Shown: positions 18,726 to 28,146, numbered from the stretch's first letter. The stretch is 64,000 bases of DNA from CALHVR01 sp963528625 (GCA_963528625.1 CAURVQ010000003.1:1-64000); one strand, 5' to 3'. Notes: generated by a model from the sequence alone, not told the origin. A program made the numbers and translations.

Positions 18726-19472
18726 CTAATTTTTATTTAAAATAATATATTTTTCATTACTATTATTTTCACCTTTTCTGTAAAATATATGCTGTATTAA
18801 ATCAGCAACATTTGTAATTGTATAATCATCTGAAACTTTAGAAGTATATTTATATTCATCATTAACCTTTACTCTATATACTTCCATTATTTTAGATTTC
18901 TCTGAAATTACCAATAAATGTCTACCAAATGTTGTAAGCCATACTATAAGTACTGAACTCAATTTATATTCATTAAAGAAATTTTTAATTAAATAAAATG
19001 CTGGTAATATTTCTATATCTATTGTTCCTTTATGTTTCAAGTCTTGTTTTATATGTTCTAAAACTGAAACTAAAGTTAAACTCATAGAAAATACATTCAT
19101 TGATTTTTGTAATTTTATATCCTTTTTATTCATCAATATATTTAAAGATGAAATCAATATAGAACTAAGTGAATAAAGTGTCAATGAAGACATTGGTTTA
19201 TATATCGATTCTTCTATTATTTTTACTGGCAATAATCCATTTTCGATTGATAAATTCATTCCCACTCTATAAACTATTTCTTGCGTTGTTATTTCATTAA
19301 GATTAAAATGTAATATTAACGTATTTGTTATTTTATTATATCTTAATTCCAAATAATTTAAGTCATTTTTCAAATTATTATAAAATTGTTTTGTATCTTT
19401 TATTGGAGTAAATAATTTTATCCTAACTCTATTAGGCAACCGATGTAAAACGGCTAAATTTAATTTTTTCAT
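18726..19472 (-). CDS. HMA_2-like domain protein with membrane segments
   Basis: 248 aa. Residues 1-75 form a ferredoxin-like HMA-type fold opened by LAVLHRLPNRVRIKLFTP, the same H-x-x-x-x-R-(V/I)-R-(I/V) pattern as in the neighbouring genes, without the metal-binding CxxC. Hydrophobic helices around 92-112 and 165-185 suggest membrane attachment. It lies 9 nt after the ATPase gene. Related proteins accompany P-type ATPases with the same degenerate N-terminal domain; substrate and role are unknown. Confidence 0.75.
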   Translation of the reverse strand: MKKLNLAVLHRLPNRVRIKLFTPIKDTKQFYNNLKNDLNYLELRYNKITNTLILHFNLNEITTQEIVYRVGMNLSIENGLLPVKIIEESIYKPMSSLTLYSLSSILISSLNILMNKKDIKLQKSMNVFSMSLTLVSVLEHIKQDLKHKGTIDIEILPAFYLIKNFFNEYKLSSVLIVWLTTFGRHLLVISEKSKIMEVYRVKVNDEYKYTSKVSDDYTITNVADLIQHIFYRKGENNSNEKYIILNKN

Positions 19473-19481
19473 ATTTTTCTC

Positions 19482-21686
19482 CTAGTTACTTTTAATATCA
19501 TATTTTAATATTTTTAATGAGTTAGCTACTACTAAAATTGTCGTTGAATTGTGTAATACAGACGCATAGATTGGTGCTACAATTCCTGTTGCTCCTAAAA
19601 CTAATGCAAATGTATTTAATCCTATAACCATTGCAAAATTCTCTTTTATTGTTTTAAGTGTATTTTTTGAAAGTCCTATTATACTTGGAACTAATAACGG
19701 ATTATCTTGTGTTATTGTTATATCCGCAGCTTCCATCGCTATATCTGTACGAGTACTTCCTAAAGCAATTCCTACGTTTGCATATGATAATGCTGGTGCA
19801 TCATTTACACCATCACCAATCATAACAACATTAGATCCTCTTGATTGAAACTTAAGTATATTTTTAGCTTTATCTTCTGGTAATAATTCTGATTCATAAC
19901 GATCTATAGACATTCTTGAAGCAATTATTTCTGCTTGTTGTCTTAAATCTCCCGTTAATAAAACAATATCATCAACCCCAAAATTTCTAAGTCTATTTAT
20001 TGCTTTTTTTATATTTTCTCTTGGAGGATCTGATACCCCAATAATTCCTACAAGATTTTCATCTTTTGAAATATATATTGCAATTTCTCCTCTTGAAAAA
20101 ATACCTCTCTCATAGTCTGCGATGTCATTAAGTATAATATTTTTTTCTAACATGAATTTTTTACTTCCAACTCTTATTATACTATTATTTTCTTTATTTT
20201 TCAACTTAACTTCTACACCACGACTTACAAAAGTTTTTGCCTTACCATGTTTTGGAATATCAATCCCTTTTTCTTTAACTTCATTAATTATGGCACTTGC
20301 TAACGGATGTGAAGACTGTTCCTCAGCTGCTGCTGCAAAACCTATTAACTCATTTTCTGTTATATTTTTATCAAAAACTGTTATACTTTGAATTTTTGGT
20401 TTCCCTTCTGTTATTGTCCCCGTTTTATCAAAAATTACTGTATCAGCTTTTGCTATTTCTTCTATAAAATTACTTCCTTTAACTAAAATTCCATTTTTAG
20501 CTGCAATATTTATCGTTGAAGAAAAAGCAACTGCTGTTGACAATCTTATTCCACAAGAATAATCAATAACAAGCATACTAAGTGCTTTTTTGAAGTTTCT
20601 TGTTGTCATATAAACTATACTCGCTAAAATAAAGTTTAACGGAATTAATTGTGCTGAAAATAAATCTGCATAATTTTGTATATCTGCTTTATTTGAATTT
20701 GCATCTTCTACAAGTTTTATTATTCTTGAAACAGTTCTATCATCTCCAATTTTTTTAGCTAAAATACTTATATTTCCATTTTTAACTATCGTTCCTGCAT
20801 AAACTTCATCATTAACCGTTTTTTTGACAGGCATAAATTCTCCAGTAATTGAAGATTGATCTATTAAAGCATTCCCTTTTAAAATTATTCCATCAACACT
20901 TATTTTTTCTCCAGTATTTACAACAATAATATCATCAATTTCTATTGTTTCTATTGGAACTTTTTGAACATTATCTTCTGATATTTCTTTCCAAACATAA
21001 TTTTCTCCAACACTTAACATATTTTTAATTGCACCACGCGTTTTTTCAAGAGTATAAACTGTTAATAACTCAGAAATTTCTTCTAAGAACATAATTGTTA
21101 AAGCTGCACTTGGATTATCTATAATTAAACTACTTATTATAGCACTTGAACTTAGCGTATCTGCATTTGGTCTTTTATTTTTTATTAAAGAATTTATTCC
21201 GTTTTTTAATACCGGCATAGCCAAACTTATTATTGACAATGTATTAAAATTAAGAATTTTATTTATTCCTACAAGAGCTTGATTTCTTTTTCTAAAAAAT
21301 ATATTATAAACCAATAAAGATAATGTTGCTGTCATTTTTTGTAATATTTCTTTCGGCGTTTCTTCCTGTAGCTTTCTTTCAATAACATATTTAGACGATT
21401 TATCTATTTTTAATTTTTTTATTATTTCAAAAAGATATGAATTTATCGTATTTTGTAATAAATTTATTATATTTTGTGCATTCAAATATTTATTATCAAA
21501 ATAAATTAATACATTACCAGTTATCGTTGAAATTTCTACACTTTTTATAAATTTAACTCTTGATAATTGTGTTTCAATTCTATTTTTTAGCGAAGCATCT
21601 AAATATTTAAAAGCTACATTTTTTATTCTTATTCTGCCCTCTATACTATGAATTATAGTACATTCATGTAAATTTTCTTTTTTCAA
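19482..21686 (-). CDS. P1B-like P-type ATPase with degenerate HMA domain and SCG in the ion-binding helix
   Basis: 734 aa, TTG start with AAAGGGG upstream. Residues 1-85: HMA-like domain (TIIHSIEGRIRIKN) lacking CxxC. A-domain TGE at about 281. Phosphorylation motif DKTGT at about 420. HP motif in SSHPLASAI. Hinge GDGVNDAPAL. All parts for ATP-driven transport are intact. The helix before the P-domain, where P1B pumps have CPC, CPH or SPC, reads DYSCGIRLSTAVAF. Cys377 remains but the usual proline does not. It probably moves a transition metal or another small cation. Substrate unassigned; its four satellite genes are unusual. Confidence 0.88.
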   Translation of the reverse strand: MKKENLHECTIIHSIEGRIRIKNVAFKYLDASLKNRIETQLSRVKFIKSVEISTITGNVLIYFDNKYLNAQNIINLLQNTINSYLFEIIKKLKIDKSSKYVIERKLQEETPKEILQKMTATLSLLVYNIFFRKRNQALVGINKILNFNTLSIISLAMPVLKNGINSLIKNKRPNADTLSSSAIISSLIIDNPSAALTIMFLEEISELLTVYTLEKTRGAIKNMLSVGENYVWKEISEDNVQKVPIETIEIDDIIVVNTGEKISVDGIILKGNALIDQSSITGEFMPVKKTVNDEVYAGTIVKNGNISILAKKIGDDRTVSRIIKLVEDANSNKADIQNYADLFSAQLIPLNFILASIVYMTTRNFKKALSMLVIDYSCGIRLSTAVAFSSTINIAAKNGILVKGSNFIEEIAKADTVIFDKTGTITEGKPKIQSITVFDKNITENELIGFAAAAEEQSSHPLASAIINEVKEKGIDIPKHGKAKTFVSRGVEVKLKNKENNSIIRVGSKKFMLEKNIILNDIADYERGIFSRGEIAIYISKDENLVGIIGVSDPPRENIKKAINRLRNFGVDDIVLLTGDLRQQAEIIASRMSIDRYESELLPEDKAKNILKFQSRGSNVVMIGDGVNDAPALSYANVGIALGSTRTDIAMEAADITITQDNPLLVPSIIGLSKNTLKTIKENFAMVIGLNTFALVLGATGIVAPIYASVLHNSTTILVVANSLKILKYDIKSN

Positions 21687-21709
21687 AATAGATCTGCCCC
21701 TTTCTATTT

Positions 21710-22090
21710 TTATTTTTCTAATTTATTTTTTAAAATATTATAAAAATTTTGTATATTTTTTTCAATTTCTTCAACTGTCATATCTTTATACAAATGATCG
21801 TTGTCAATAATTATATTTGAAATTTTATTAATCCATTTTATTATATCTTTTTCATTTAATTTATTTTTATCATATTCTATCAACATTTTATTCGTCAAAT
21901 AAGAATATTCTACCAAATTTATACCTTTTTTTAATTTTATTATATCTTTTACATAATCTTCATACTTTTTAAAATTTTCAGGAATTTCATTCAAAAAAGG
22001 AACAAACACTCTTATTCTTCCTGGAATGCTATGAATTACCTTAACTTTATGAAACATCAAATATGTATTTTTTAATAACTTCTCTATCAT
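21710..22090 (-). CDS. Small HMA_2-like domain protein
   Basis: 126 aa from ATG 22090 with GGGAG upstream; an in-frame ATG five codons earlier overlaps the ribosome site. Near the N-terminus it has VKVIHSIPGRIRVFVPFL, then a helix and a strand NKMLIEYDKNKL consistent with a beta-alpha-beta-beta-alpha-beta HMA fold. No CxxC. Cytoplasmic, with no membrane helix. Second of four consecutive genes with this fold, which may act as docking or shuttle modules for the ATPase. Confidence 0.7.
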   Translation of the reverse strand: MIEKLLKNTYLMFHKVKVIHSIPGRIRVFVPFLNEIPENFKKYEDYVKDIIKLKKGINLVEYSYLTNKMLIEYDKNKLNEKDIIKWINKISNIIIDNDHLYKDMTVEEIEKNIQNFYNILKNKLEK

Positions 22091-22105
22091 ATCTCTCCCA
22101 TACAT

Positions 22106-22591
22106 TTATTTTTTTAATAATTTAAACATCCACCAAACTAAAGTGGCATTTGAAGGAATACTTGTATTCGTTTTTATATTTTTCAAAGCATAAGCTCCTA
22201 ATAATACAGCAATTAATGTAGGCAAGTCTAGTACCCCATTTGTTTTATTATAAATACTAATATTCAAAATCTTAGCAATTTCATGTATTAATTTTTTTAA
22301 TTTTCCATCTTTTAATTCTAAAATTTCTTTATCTAAATTTAAAAGCCTTAAAACTGAAGATATAATTATTTCATGACTAACTTCATTTTCATTAAAATTT
22401 ATTGTTAAACTTCCTAAACTTTTTATTATCTTAAAAGAGTCGATAACTTTTATTCTTTTTAATTGTTCACTTAAATATAATATATTTTCATCATTATCTT
22501 TAAGTTTATTTATCTCTAATCTAACTTTATTATGTGAAATATGTTTTATTTCAAAAATACCATAAAAATTCATTAATCCACCATTTTTCAC
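22106..22591 (-). CDS. HMA_2-like domain protein with C-terminal hydrophobic segment
   Basis: 161 aa from a GTG with AAGGAGG 8 nt upstream; ATG 22573 with GGTGG is an alternative. An N-terminal degenerate HMA-like fold (IFEIKHISHNKVRLEINKL, then LGSLTINFNENEVSHE) precedes a C-terminal hydrophobic region (PTLIAVLLGAYALKNI) resembling the membrane part of the 18726-19472 protein. First gene of the ATPase operon. Confidence 0.7.
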   Translation of the reverse strand: MKNGGLMNFYGIFEIKHISHNKVRLEINKLKDNDENILYLSEQLKRIKVIDSFKIIKSLGSLTINFNENEVSHEIIISSVLRLLNLDKEILELKDGKLKKLIHEIAKILNISIYNKTNGVLDLPTLIAVLLGAYALKNIKTNTSIPSNATLVWWMFKLLKK

Positions 22592-22634
22592 CTACTTCGC
22601 CTCCTTCAATTTAATAATTCTTAGTACTTGTATT

Positions 22635-22663
22635 ATTATATATGTTTTAAAATACAAAGTCAA
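22635..22663 (-). promoter_or_regulatory. Promoter of the HMA/P-type ATPase operon
   Basis: On the - strand: TTGACT (22663-22658), a 17-bp spacer, TATAAT (22640-22635), about 45 bp upstream of the GTG start at 22591. Confidence 0.7.
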
Positions 22664-22739
22664 GTTTTTTTTCTTTTTTATAAAATTATTTTTAAAAAAC
22701 TAAAATGATTTAATTATTTTTTTACTTCCTATTAAATTG

Positions 22740-23549
22740 TTAAAAAAATTTATCTATTAATGTTTTTAATCCATCCTCTTCATTACTAGAAGATTCAAAT
22801 TTTGCAATTTCTTTTAATGAAGTTTTAGCATTTGCTACAACTGCCGGCATTCCAACTTTTTCCAATAATGTTCTATCATTTTCACCATCACCGATAGCTA
22901 TCATTTCTTCCGGCTTAATTCCTATAATTTCTCCCAATCTTACAATAGACTTTCCTTTATTAACATTTTTATTTGCAATTTCTAAAAATATAGGTTTTGA
23001 TGTCGCAAAAAAATAGTCCTCTCCAAATTTTTCTTTCATAATTTTATCAGCTTTTTTTATCTCTTCTGGCTCTGCAATAAACATCGCTTTTGTAGACTTT
23101 TCTATTCCTAAAGAAAAAATCTCCTCAATATCATCAAATTTTTGAAATTTCATTTTACATAATGTTGGTTCTACTCTTACATTTTTATTGTCTAAACTTC
23201 CATAAACTGTATCTTCGTTATAAAATACAATAGCAACACCTAATTTTTTTGAAGCTTCATACATTTTTATCATATCTTCTTTTTCTAGCCCTTCATAATA
23301 AATTACTTCATTTGTATGAGCATCTCTTATTTCTCCCCCATTAAACGCTAATATATATCCCCCTAAGTTATGCATATGTAATTTTTTTGCATACGCAGTC
23401 ATTGCAAAAGTTGGTCTTCCACTCGCTAAAACAAATTTTACTCCTTTTTTTTGAATATTAATTATTGCTTGCTTATTCCCTTTAGAAATTTTATTTTTAC
23501 TGTTTAAAAGCGTATCGTCCATATCTGTTGCGATTAATTTATACTCCAT
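22740..23549 (-). CDS. Cof-type HAD phosphatase
   Basis: 269 aa with all four HAD motifs: DMDDTLLNS (I), LASGRPTF (II), Lys in NVNKGKSIVRL (III) and IGDGENDRTLLE (IV). A large C2B cap lies between II and III. Cof/YidA-type enzymes dephosphorylate sugar phosphates, FMN or PLP with broad specificity. AAAGGAG precedes the ATG. Confidence 0.93.
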   Translation of the reverse strand: MEYKLIATDMDDTLLNSKNKISKGNKQAIINIQKKGVKFVLASGRPTFAMTAYAKKLHMHNLGGYILAFNGGEIRDAHTNEVIYYEGLEKEDMIKMYEASKKLGVAIVFYNEDTVYGSLDNKNVRVEPTLCKMKFQKFDDIEEIFSLGIEKSTKAMFIAEPEEIKKADKIMKEKFGEDYFFATSKPIFLEIANKNVNKGKSIVRLGEIIGIKPEEMIAIGDGENDRTLLEKVGMPAVVANAKTSLKEIAKFESSSNEEDGLKTLIDKFF

Positions 23550-23574
23550 TTATCTTCTCCTTTCTTTTTTACTC

Positions 23575-23618
23575 ATTTCCAAAACAACTTATCTAATAAT
23601 GTTTTTTGTTTGGGTATT
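23575..23618. repeat. 44-bp direct repeat, left copy, bounding the restriction-modification cassette
   Basis: Identical over 44 bp to 25809-25852. On the - strand it encodes the last 14 codons of the HAD-IB protein (QKTLLDKLFWK region) followed by TGA instead of TAA. It lies 10 bp beyond the methyltransferase stop. Confidence 0.9.
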
Positions 23619-23627
23619 TATATTTTC

Positions 23628-24593
23628 CTAATTAGTTAATTGACTATCTGTCTTTTCTAATGCTTTCTTTATATTTTTTGCCAATCTTTTTATAACTGGT
23701 ACAACTACAGAATTTCCAGCTTGTTTATATAAATGACTTTGAGCCAAATCATTTGGTAAAATAAAATTTTCTGGATATCCTTGAAACATAAAACATTCTT
23801 TTGGTGTTAATTTTCTAATCCCATATTTTGTTAAAACTAACGGAACATTATGTCCTCCTGTACCCATATTAGCAGTTAATGTTGGGCATAAATTAGATTT
23901 ATTTTCTCTAACATATACTCTTCTCCATTGATATAAAGTATTTTTATTTTTCATATTTTCTTTTAATTCGTTATAAAATTTACAATTTTTTTCTGTATAA
24001 TAATATTTTTCTTCTACTTTTTCATTAAAATTTATTATATTTTCTATTTTATTTTTTAATTTTAATGGATGTATCATTTCAAAATTTTTAATATCTTCTT
24101 CTTTTTTAAATCCAATTATATATATTCTTTCTCTATTTTGTGGAATATTACCATATTCACTGGCATTCAAAATTTTTGTTTCCAAAAAATATCCATAACT
24201 TTCTAAAGTTTCTTTTATAACACTATAAGTATTTCCTTTATCATGCGTTAATAAATTTTTGACATTTTCAATAAATATTACTCTTGGTAGTTTTTTTTCT
24301 ATGACTCTTGCTAATTTAAAAAAAACTTCTCCTCTTTCATCTTCAAATCCTTTTCTATATCCTGCAACTGAAAATGCTTGACAAGGAAAACCACCTACTA
24401 TTATATCTACATTAGGTATATCTTTAACATCTATATTTTTTATATCCTCAACTATCAATTTATTTGAATGATTAGCTTTAAAAGTTTGAGCAGCTTTTAT
24501 ATCTATTTCATTAGACCACTCTATATGGAATCCTGCTTGTTCAAATCCTAATTCTATTCCACCTACTCCTGCAAAAAAACCTGCTACTTTCAT
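23628..24593 (-). CDS. C5-cytosine DNA methyltransferase (type II modification enzyme)
   Basis: 321 aa from ATG 24593 with AAGGGAGAG directly upstream; an in-frame upstream ATG at 24635 lies inside the nuclease gene and is rejected. Motif I FAGVGGIELGFEQAGF, motif IV GGFPCQAFSVAG with the catalytic Cys, motif VI IENVKN, motif VIII QNRERIYIIGF, motif X QAGNSVVVPV. The target-recognition region is short. It methylates the site cut by the adjacent nuclease; the recognition sequence cannot be read from the protein. Bounded by the 44-bp repeat. Confidence 0.95.
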   Translation of the reverse strand: MKVAGFFAGVGGIELGFEQAGFHIEWSNEIDIKAAQTFKANHSNKLIVEDIKNIDVKDIPNVDIIVGGFPCQAFSVAGYRKGFEDERGEVFFKLARVIEKKLPRVIFIENVKNLLTHDKGNTYSVIKETLESYGYFLETKILNASEYGNIPQNRERIYIIGFKKEEDIKNFEMIHPLKLKNKIENIINFNEKVEEKYYYTEKNCKFYNELKENMKNKNTLYQWRRVYVRENKSNLCPTLTANMGTGGHNVPLVLTKYGIRKLTPKECFMFQGYPENFILPNDLAQSHLYKQAGNSVVVPVIKRLAKNIKKALEKTDSQLTN

Positions 24594-24603
24594 TTCTCTC
24601 CCT

Positions 24604-25767
24604 TTATATTTTATTTTTTTCTTCAAATTTTTCATAACTCCCTGATTTTAAAAAATCTAAATAATAATTCCCATTAATATCTTTTGATAACTTTACACTA
24701 TCTATTCCTATAATATTTAAATGTTCTTTTGTAACTAATTCTTTTTCTTTTAATTGAAGTATATCTCTTAAAACCCATTTTCCTAGAGCTGAATTTGGAT
24801 TACTCATAAGGGCTTTACCTCCTTGTTGAGTTACTTTCATACTCAATATATTTCCATTTGGTAATTTTACATTAAACGAATTCGTTCTATAATCTTCTGT
24901 ATTATATTCAAAAAAATTAGTTTTAACTTTATGTATCCAGCTTGGAATAGAAATATATACTTCATTCTCATTCCTTACTCTTCCTTTAGCATTCCATTGA
25001 TTTAATCCTGATGACTCTTCTACTTTTTTACTTTTTGAGCTATACAAAGGAAGCACTATATAATCAATAATTTCAACCTTTGATTTATTTTCATTTATTA
25101 TACTATAAACGTTATTTTTTTCTTTAATACTCAATAATAAATCATAAGGATCATCTAAAATATTTACACTAAATCCATATATCTTATTTATTGTCTTAAA
25201 TTTTTTCAACAGTGTATTTTTTGACAAATTAAAACTATAACTATGTATTTTATCTGTAAAATGAATTGATGTTTTTTTACTCTCTGTAATTATAATATTT
25301 TCTATATGTATCAAATCCATATGTTCTTCATAAATAGCCATATAATTTTTACTTCTAGTTATTAAATGATATATCATATCCACCAAATTACAAATTCTCA
25401 TAGTTGACATTATTCTTTCGTTTCTCATAGAAGCTACTTTTTTTATTAACTCTAATCCGTCTAATTCTTTAAATAAATATGAATCTTTATTAAATTCAGC
25501 TACTTTTTGATATGTATTTCCATTATTTTGTAAAAATGTTTTTAATCCTATACCTATTCCATTTTTACTAGCATCTACTGATATATCGCTTCTTGATAAA
25601 TTATCTGCTTTAAATGCCTTACAAAATATATTTTCCATAGCTCTATAATATAAAAAAGGATTTTTACTATCTGAAAATAAATTTGATAAAGAACTAGTTA
25701 CTTCTAGTAAATCTATATATAATTTTTTATTTTTTTCATTTTGTTTTAAGAAAAAATTATCTTTCAT
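24604..25767 (-). CDS. Type II restriction endonuclease (probable)
   Basis: 387 aa, AGGAG upstream, 10 bp before the methyltransferase start. The N-terminal half has FLYYRAMENIFCKAF and SRSDISVDASKNGIGIGLKTF. The Asp ... Gly-x-Gly-Leu-Lys-Thr-Phe run could supply the Asp and Lys of a PD-(D/E)xK-type site. The only certain evidence for its role is pairing with a C5 methyltransferase in a two-gene cassette. I do not recognise a named specificity. It lies upstream of its methylase, so a promoter near 25780-25800 must serve both. Confidence 0.7.
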   Translation of the reverse strand: MKDNFFLKQNEKNKKLYIDLLEVTSSLSNLFSDSKNPFLYYRAMENIFCKAFKADNLSRSDISVDASKNGIGIGLKTFLQNNGNTYQKVAEFNKDSYLFKELDGLELIKKVASMRNERIMSTMRICNLVDMIYHLITRSKNYMAIYEEHMDLIHIENIIITESKKTSIHFTDKIHSYSFNLSKNTLLKKFKTINKIYGFSVNILDDPYDLLLSIKEKNNVYSIINENKSKVEIIDYIVLPLYSSKSKKVEESSGLNQWNAKGRVRNENEVYISIPSWIHKVKTNFFEYNTEDYRTNSFNVKLPNGNILSMKVTQQGGKALMSNPNSALGKWVLRDILQLKEKELVTKEHLNIIGIDSVKLSKDINGNYYLDFLKSGSYEKFEEKNKI

Positions 25768-25806
25768 AATATCTCCTCTAAATCATAACTTATATTAATT
25801 ATAACT

Positions 25807-26475
25807 TTATTTCCAAAACAACTTATCTAATAATGTTTTTTGTTTGGGTATTCCTTCTATTTTTTCCCCTTTATTCACCCACACTTTTTCTTTTGCTAAA
25901 TCATACAAAGGCTTATCTGCAATACTATCTGAATAAAATTTTAATATTTCAAACGATATTTTTTGTTTTTTAGCCCATATCTTTAATTTTTTTACTTTTT
26001 CATCATTCTTATTATTTTCTCCATAAATTTTTGAAATAAATCTATCATTATCAAATTTCACAAATTCTGTTCCAAAAACTAAATCATATCCAAAATCTAA
26101 TAAAAATTTTTCTATTATAAATTTAGGAGAAGCACTCGTTACAATTACTAAATCTACTTGTTTTTTATTTTCAGCAAGCTCGTCTTTAGCCCAATCATAT
26201 ATTTTATTTTTTTCTATTTCCCAAAATTCTGTAACTAATTTATCAATTTCCTCTTTTGAATGTCCTTCTAAAAATCTAAAAAATCTTTCTTTTAATTGTT
26301 TCAACTTTATTTGCTTAAATATATAAAACAAAATATCTTCAACATATAAGATAATAAAAACTAATGATTTTAAAGGAAATTTTTTAAAATAAAATTTAAA
26401 AAAATTTGTTCCTGTTTCTCCTCCATATATTGTTTTATCAAAATCATATACTATCAACTTTTTTTTCAATTTCAT
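25807..26475 (-). CDS. HAD-IB family phosphatase (SerB-like)
   Basis: 222 aa from ATG 26475 (a GTG one codon earlier is possible; the ribosome site is weak). Motif I VYDFDKTIYGGETG, motif II VIVTSASPKFI, and a final motif FYSDSIADKPLYDLA. The mostly helical cap (33-80) contains a hydrophobic stretch. Members hydrolyse phosphoserine or phospholipid headgroup phosphates; the substrate is unknown. Its last 14 codons lie within the 44-bp repeat, so the gene end was duplicated when the restriction cassette inserted downstream. Confidence 0.87.
   Translation of the reverse strand: MKLKKKLIVYDFDKTIYGGETGTNFFKFYFKKFPLKSLVFIILYVEDILFYIFKQIKLKQLKERFFRFLEGHSKEEIDKLVTEFWEIEKNKIYDWAKDELAENKKQVDLVIVTSASPKFIIEKFLLDFGYDLVFGTEFVKFDNDRFISKIYGENNKNDEKVKKLKIWAKKQKISFEILKFYSDSIADKPLYDLAKEKVWVNKGEKIEGIPKQKTLLDKLFWK
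25809..25852. repeat. 44-bp direct repeat, right copy, inside the 3' end of the HAD-IB gene
   Basis: Perfect copy of 23575-23618 in the same orientation, 2234 bp apart. It forms the functional 3' end of the HAD gene; the last repeat base is the T of its TAA stop. Confidence 0.9.
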
Positions 26476-26529
26476 CACCTATCACTACTATTATTTCTAT
26501 ATATAATATCTATAATTCATTATAATTTT

Positions 26530-27624
26530 TTATAATACTCCATAAATATCGTTTTTATCAATAATTTCTTTTTCAAGTTTATCTTTTATATCTTCTTGAA
26601 AATCAATATAATTATTATTTTGTTCATTTAAAATCATCTCTTTAGTTTTACTATTTAACTCACTTTTTTTCAATATTTTTTTTATATTTTCATCACAATA
26701 TAAAATTTCATTTATTATAACTCTTGATTTTTTATCAAATGTACTTACAAGTCTTTGACCAATAACTCCAATTATTGAATCTAAAATCAAATACTTAGGA
26801 ACTTTCATATCTTCAAGCCTTATAACACTTGAAATTGTGTCATTTGTATGAACTGTTGCTATAACTAAATGCCCAGTAAGAGCAGCTCTTATCGCTATTT
26901 CTGCCGTAATTTCATCTCTAATCTCTGAAATCACAATTACATCTGGATCATTTCTCAAACTACTTTTTAATATTTCACCAAAATTTACACCTATTTCATT
27001 ATTTACTTGAACTTGAGTTATCCCTAATATTTTATTTTCAACCGGATCTTCAACACTTATTATTTTCTTTTTACCATCATTTATTATATTTATCATAGAA
27101 TTTAAAGTCGTTGATTTCCCCGATCCAGTAGGTCCACTTACTAAAATTATTCCATATTTTCTTTCTAACATTTTTTTTATTAAATTTACACTTTTTTCAC
27201 TAAATCCTAAAGTTGTTAATTTTATATCATTCAAAAAATTTTTTAATATTCTCAAAACTACACTTTCTCCATTTAGTACCGGCAATGTTGCAACTCTTAT
27301 ATCAAATTTGTTCTCTTTTTTTATATCATTCATAACAAAAAAAGAAAAACTCCCATCTTGAGGTTTTCTTTTTTCCGTTACATTCATATTTGATAAAATT
27401 TTTATTCTTGAAATTATTTCAATAATATTTTTTTCAATATTACGCCTATCAATTTTTTCATATAACTCTTCAATTTCCATCAAGTGTCCATTTATTCTAT
27501 ATTTTATTTCCACTTCATCTTCATTATATTTTATATGAATATCACTACTTTTATAGTTTAACCCCAATTCAATTATAATATTCACATATTGAATAACACT
27601 ATTTTGTAATATATTATTTTTCAT
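26530..27624 (-). CDS. GspE/PilB-type secretion or type IV pilus assembly ATPase
   Basis: 364 aa. Walker A GPTGSGKST, Asp box ISVEDPVE, Walker B VIVISEIRD, His box TVHTNDT. A short N1/N2-like domain (1-120) precedes the ATPase core. The four-cysteine zinc insert of GspE/PilB is absent and the protein is shorter than PilB (about 560 aa), resembling compact ComGA-like ATPases. Cytoplasmic hexamer that powers pilin or pseudopilin assembly; the pseudopilin and comEC at 15.8-17.6 kb are likely partners. Confidence 0.9.
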   Translation of the reverse strand: MKNNILQNSVIQYVNIIIELGLNYKSSDIHIKYNEDEVEIKYRINGHLMEIEELYEKIDRRNIEKNIIEIISRIKILSNMNVTEKRKPQDGSFSFFVMNDIKKENKFDIRVATLPVLNGESVVLRILKNFLNDIKLTTLGFSEKSVNLIKKMLERKYGIILVSGPTGSGKSTTLNSMINIINDGKKKIISVEDPVENKILGITQVQVNNEIGVNFGEILKSSLRNDPDVIVISEIRDEITAEIAIRAALTGHLVIATVHTNDTISSVIRLEDMKVPKYLILDSIIGVIGQRLVSTFDKKSRVIINEILYCDENIKKILKKSELNSKTKEMILNEQNNNYIDFQEDIKDKLEKEIIDKNDIYGVL

Positions 27625-27653
27625 TGACCCTCACCCTTTTATTTACTACATTT

Positions 27654-28124
27654 TTATTTATTTACTGTTGTTTTCCCTAATTCATCTAAAACTAATTCAT
27701 TTTGTTTTTTCAAAGTTTTATAAAGTGTTTTTTTCAAAAAATTATACCATTTTAATGTAGTTATCATTTTATCTACACCTTTTATTGTTTCTTTTATATT
27801 TAATTTTATAAAATCTAGTTCTTCATAAGATAATGAAATTTCTTTATTTTTTATTTTTTTATTTTCTTTTGTTATTTTTACTTCATTTTCAAAATATTTG
27901 AAAAATTGAAAAATATTAGGTAATTGTTTTTCATAAACTACCATTTGCTTTTTCATTTCTGCTATCATTTTTTCTAAATAAGATCTAGATGGTTTTGATA
28001 AAGAAACTTTTACTCTTCTTTTCCCTTTTCCTAATTTTTGTACTAATTGAGTCATTTGTGCTTGTGCTCTAGCATTCAAAACATCTGTATTGCTCATAGT
28101 ATTTGGATTAATTCCTCTTGCCAT
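27654..28124 (-). CDS. Hypothetical basic, helix-rich protein
   Basis: 156 aa from ATG 28124 with AAAGGA upstream; an earlier in-frame start at 28160 is rejected for lack of a site. Composition is lysine-rich and largely helical. The N-terminus MARGINPNTMSNTDVLNAR is polar, followed by KLGKGKRRVKVSLSKPSRS. No membrane segment or catalytic motif. It lies between tsaC and the PilB-like ATPase. I do not recognise it; nucleic-acid binding is possible from its basicity. Confidence 0.55.
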   Translation of the reverse strand: MARGINPNTMSNTDVLNARAQAQMTQLVQKLGKGKRRVKVSLSKPSRSYLEKMIAEMKKQMVVYEKQLPNIFQFFKYFENEVKITKENKKIKNKEISLSYEELDFIKLNIKETIKGVDKMITTLKWYNFLKKTLYKTLKKQNELVLDELGKTTVNK

Positions 28125-28146
28125 TATTATCCTTTCATTTTTTAAT

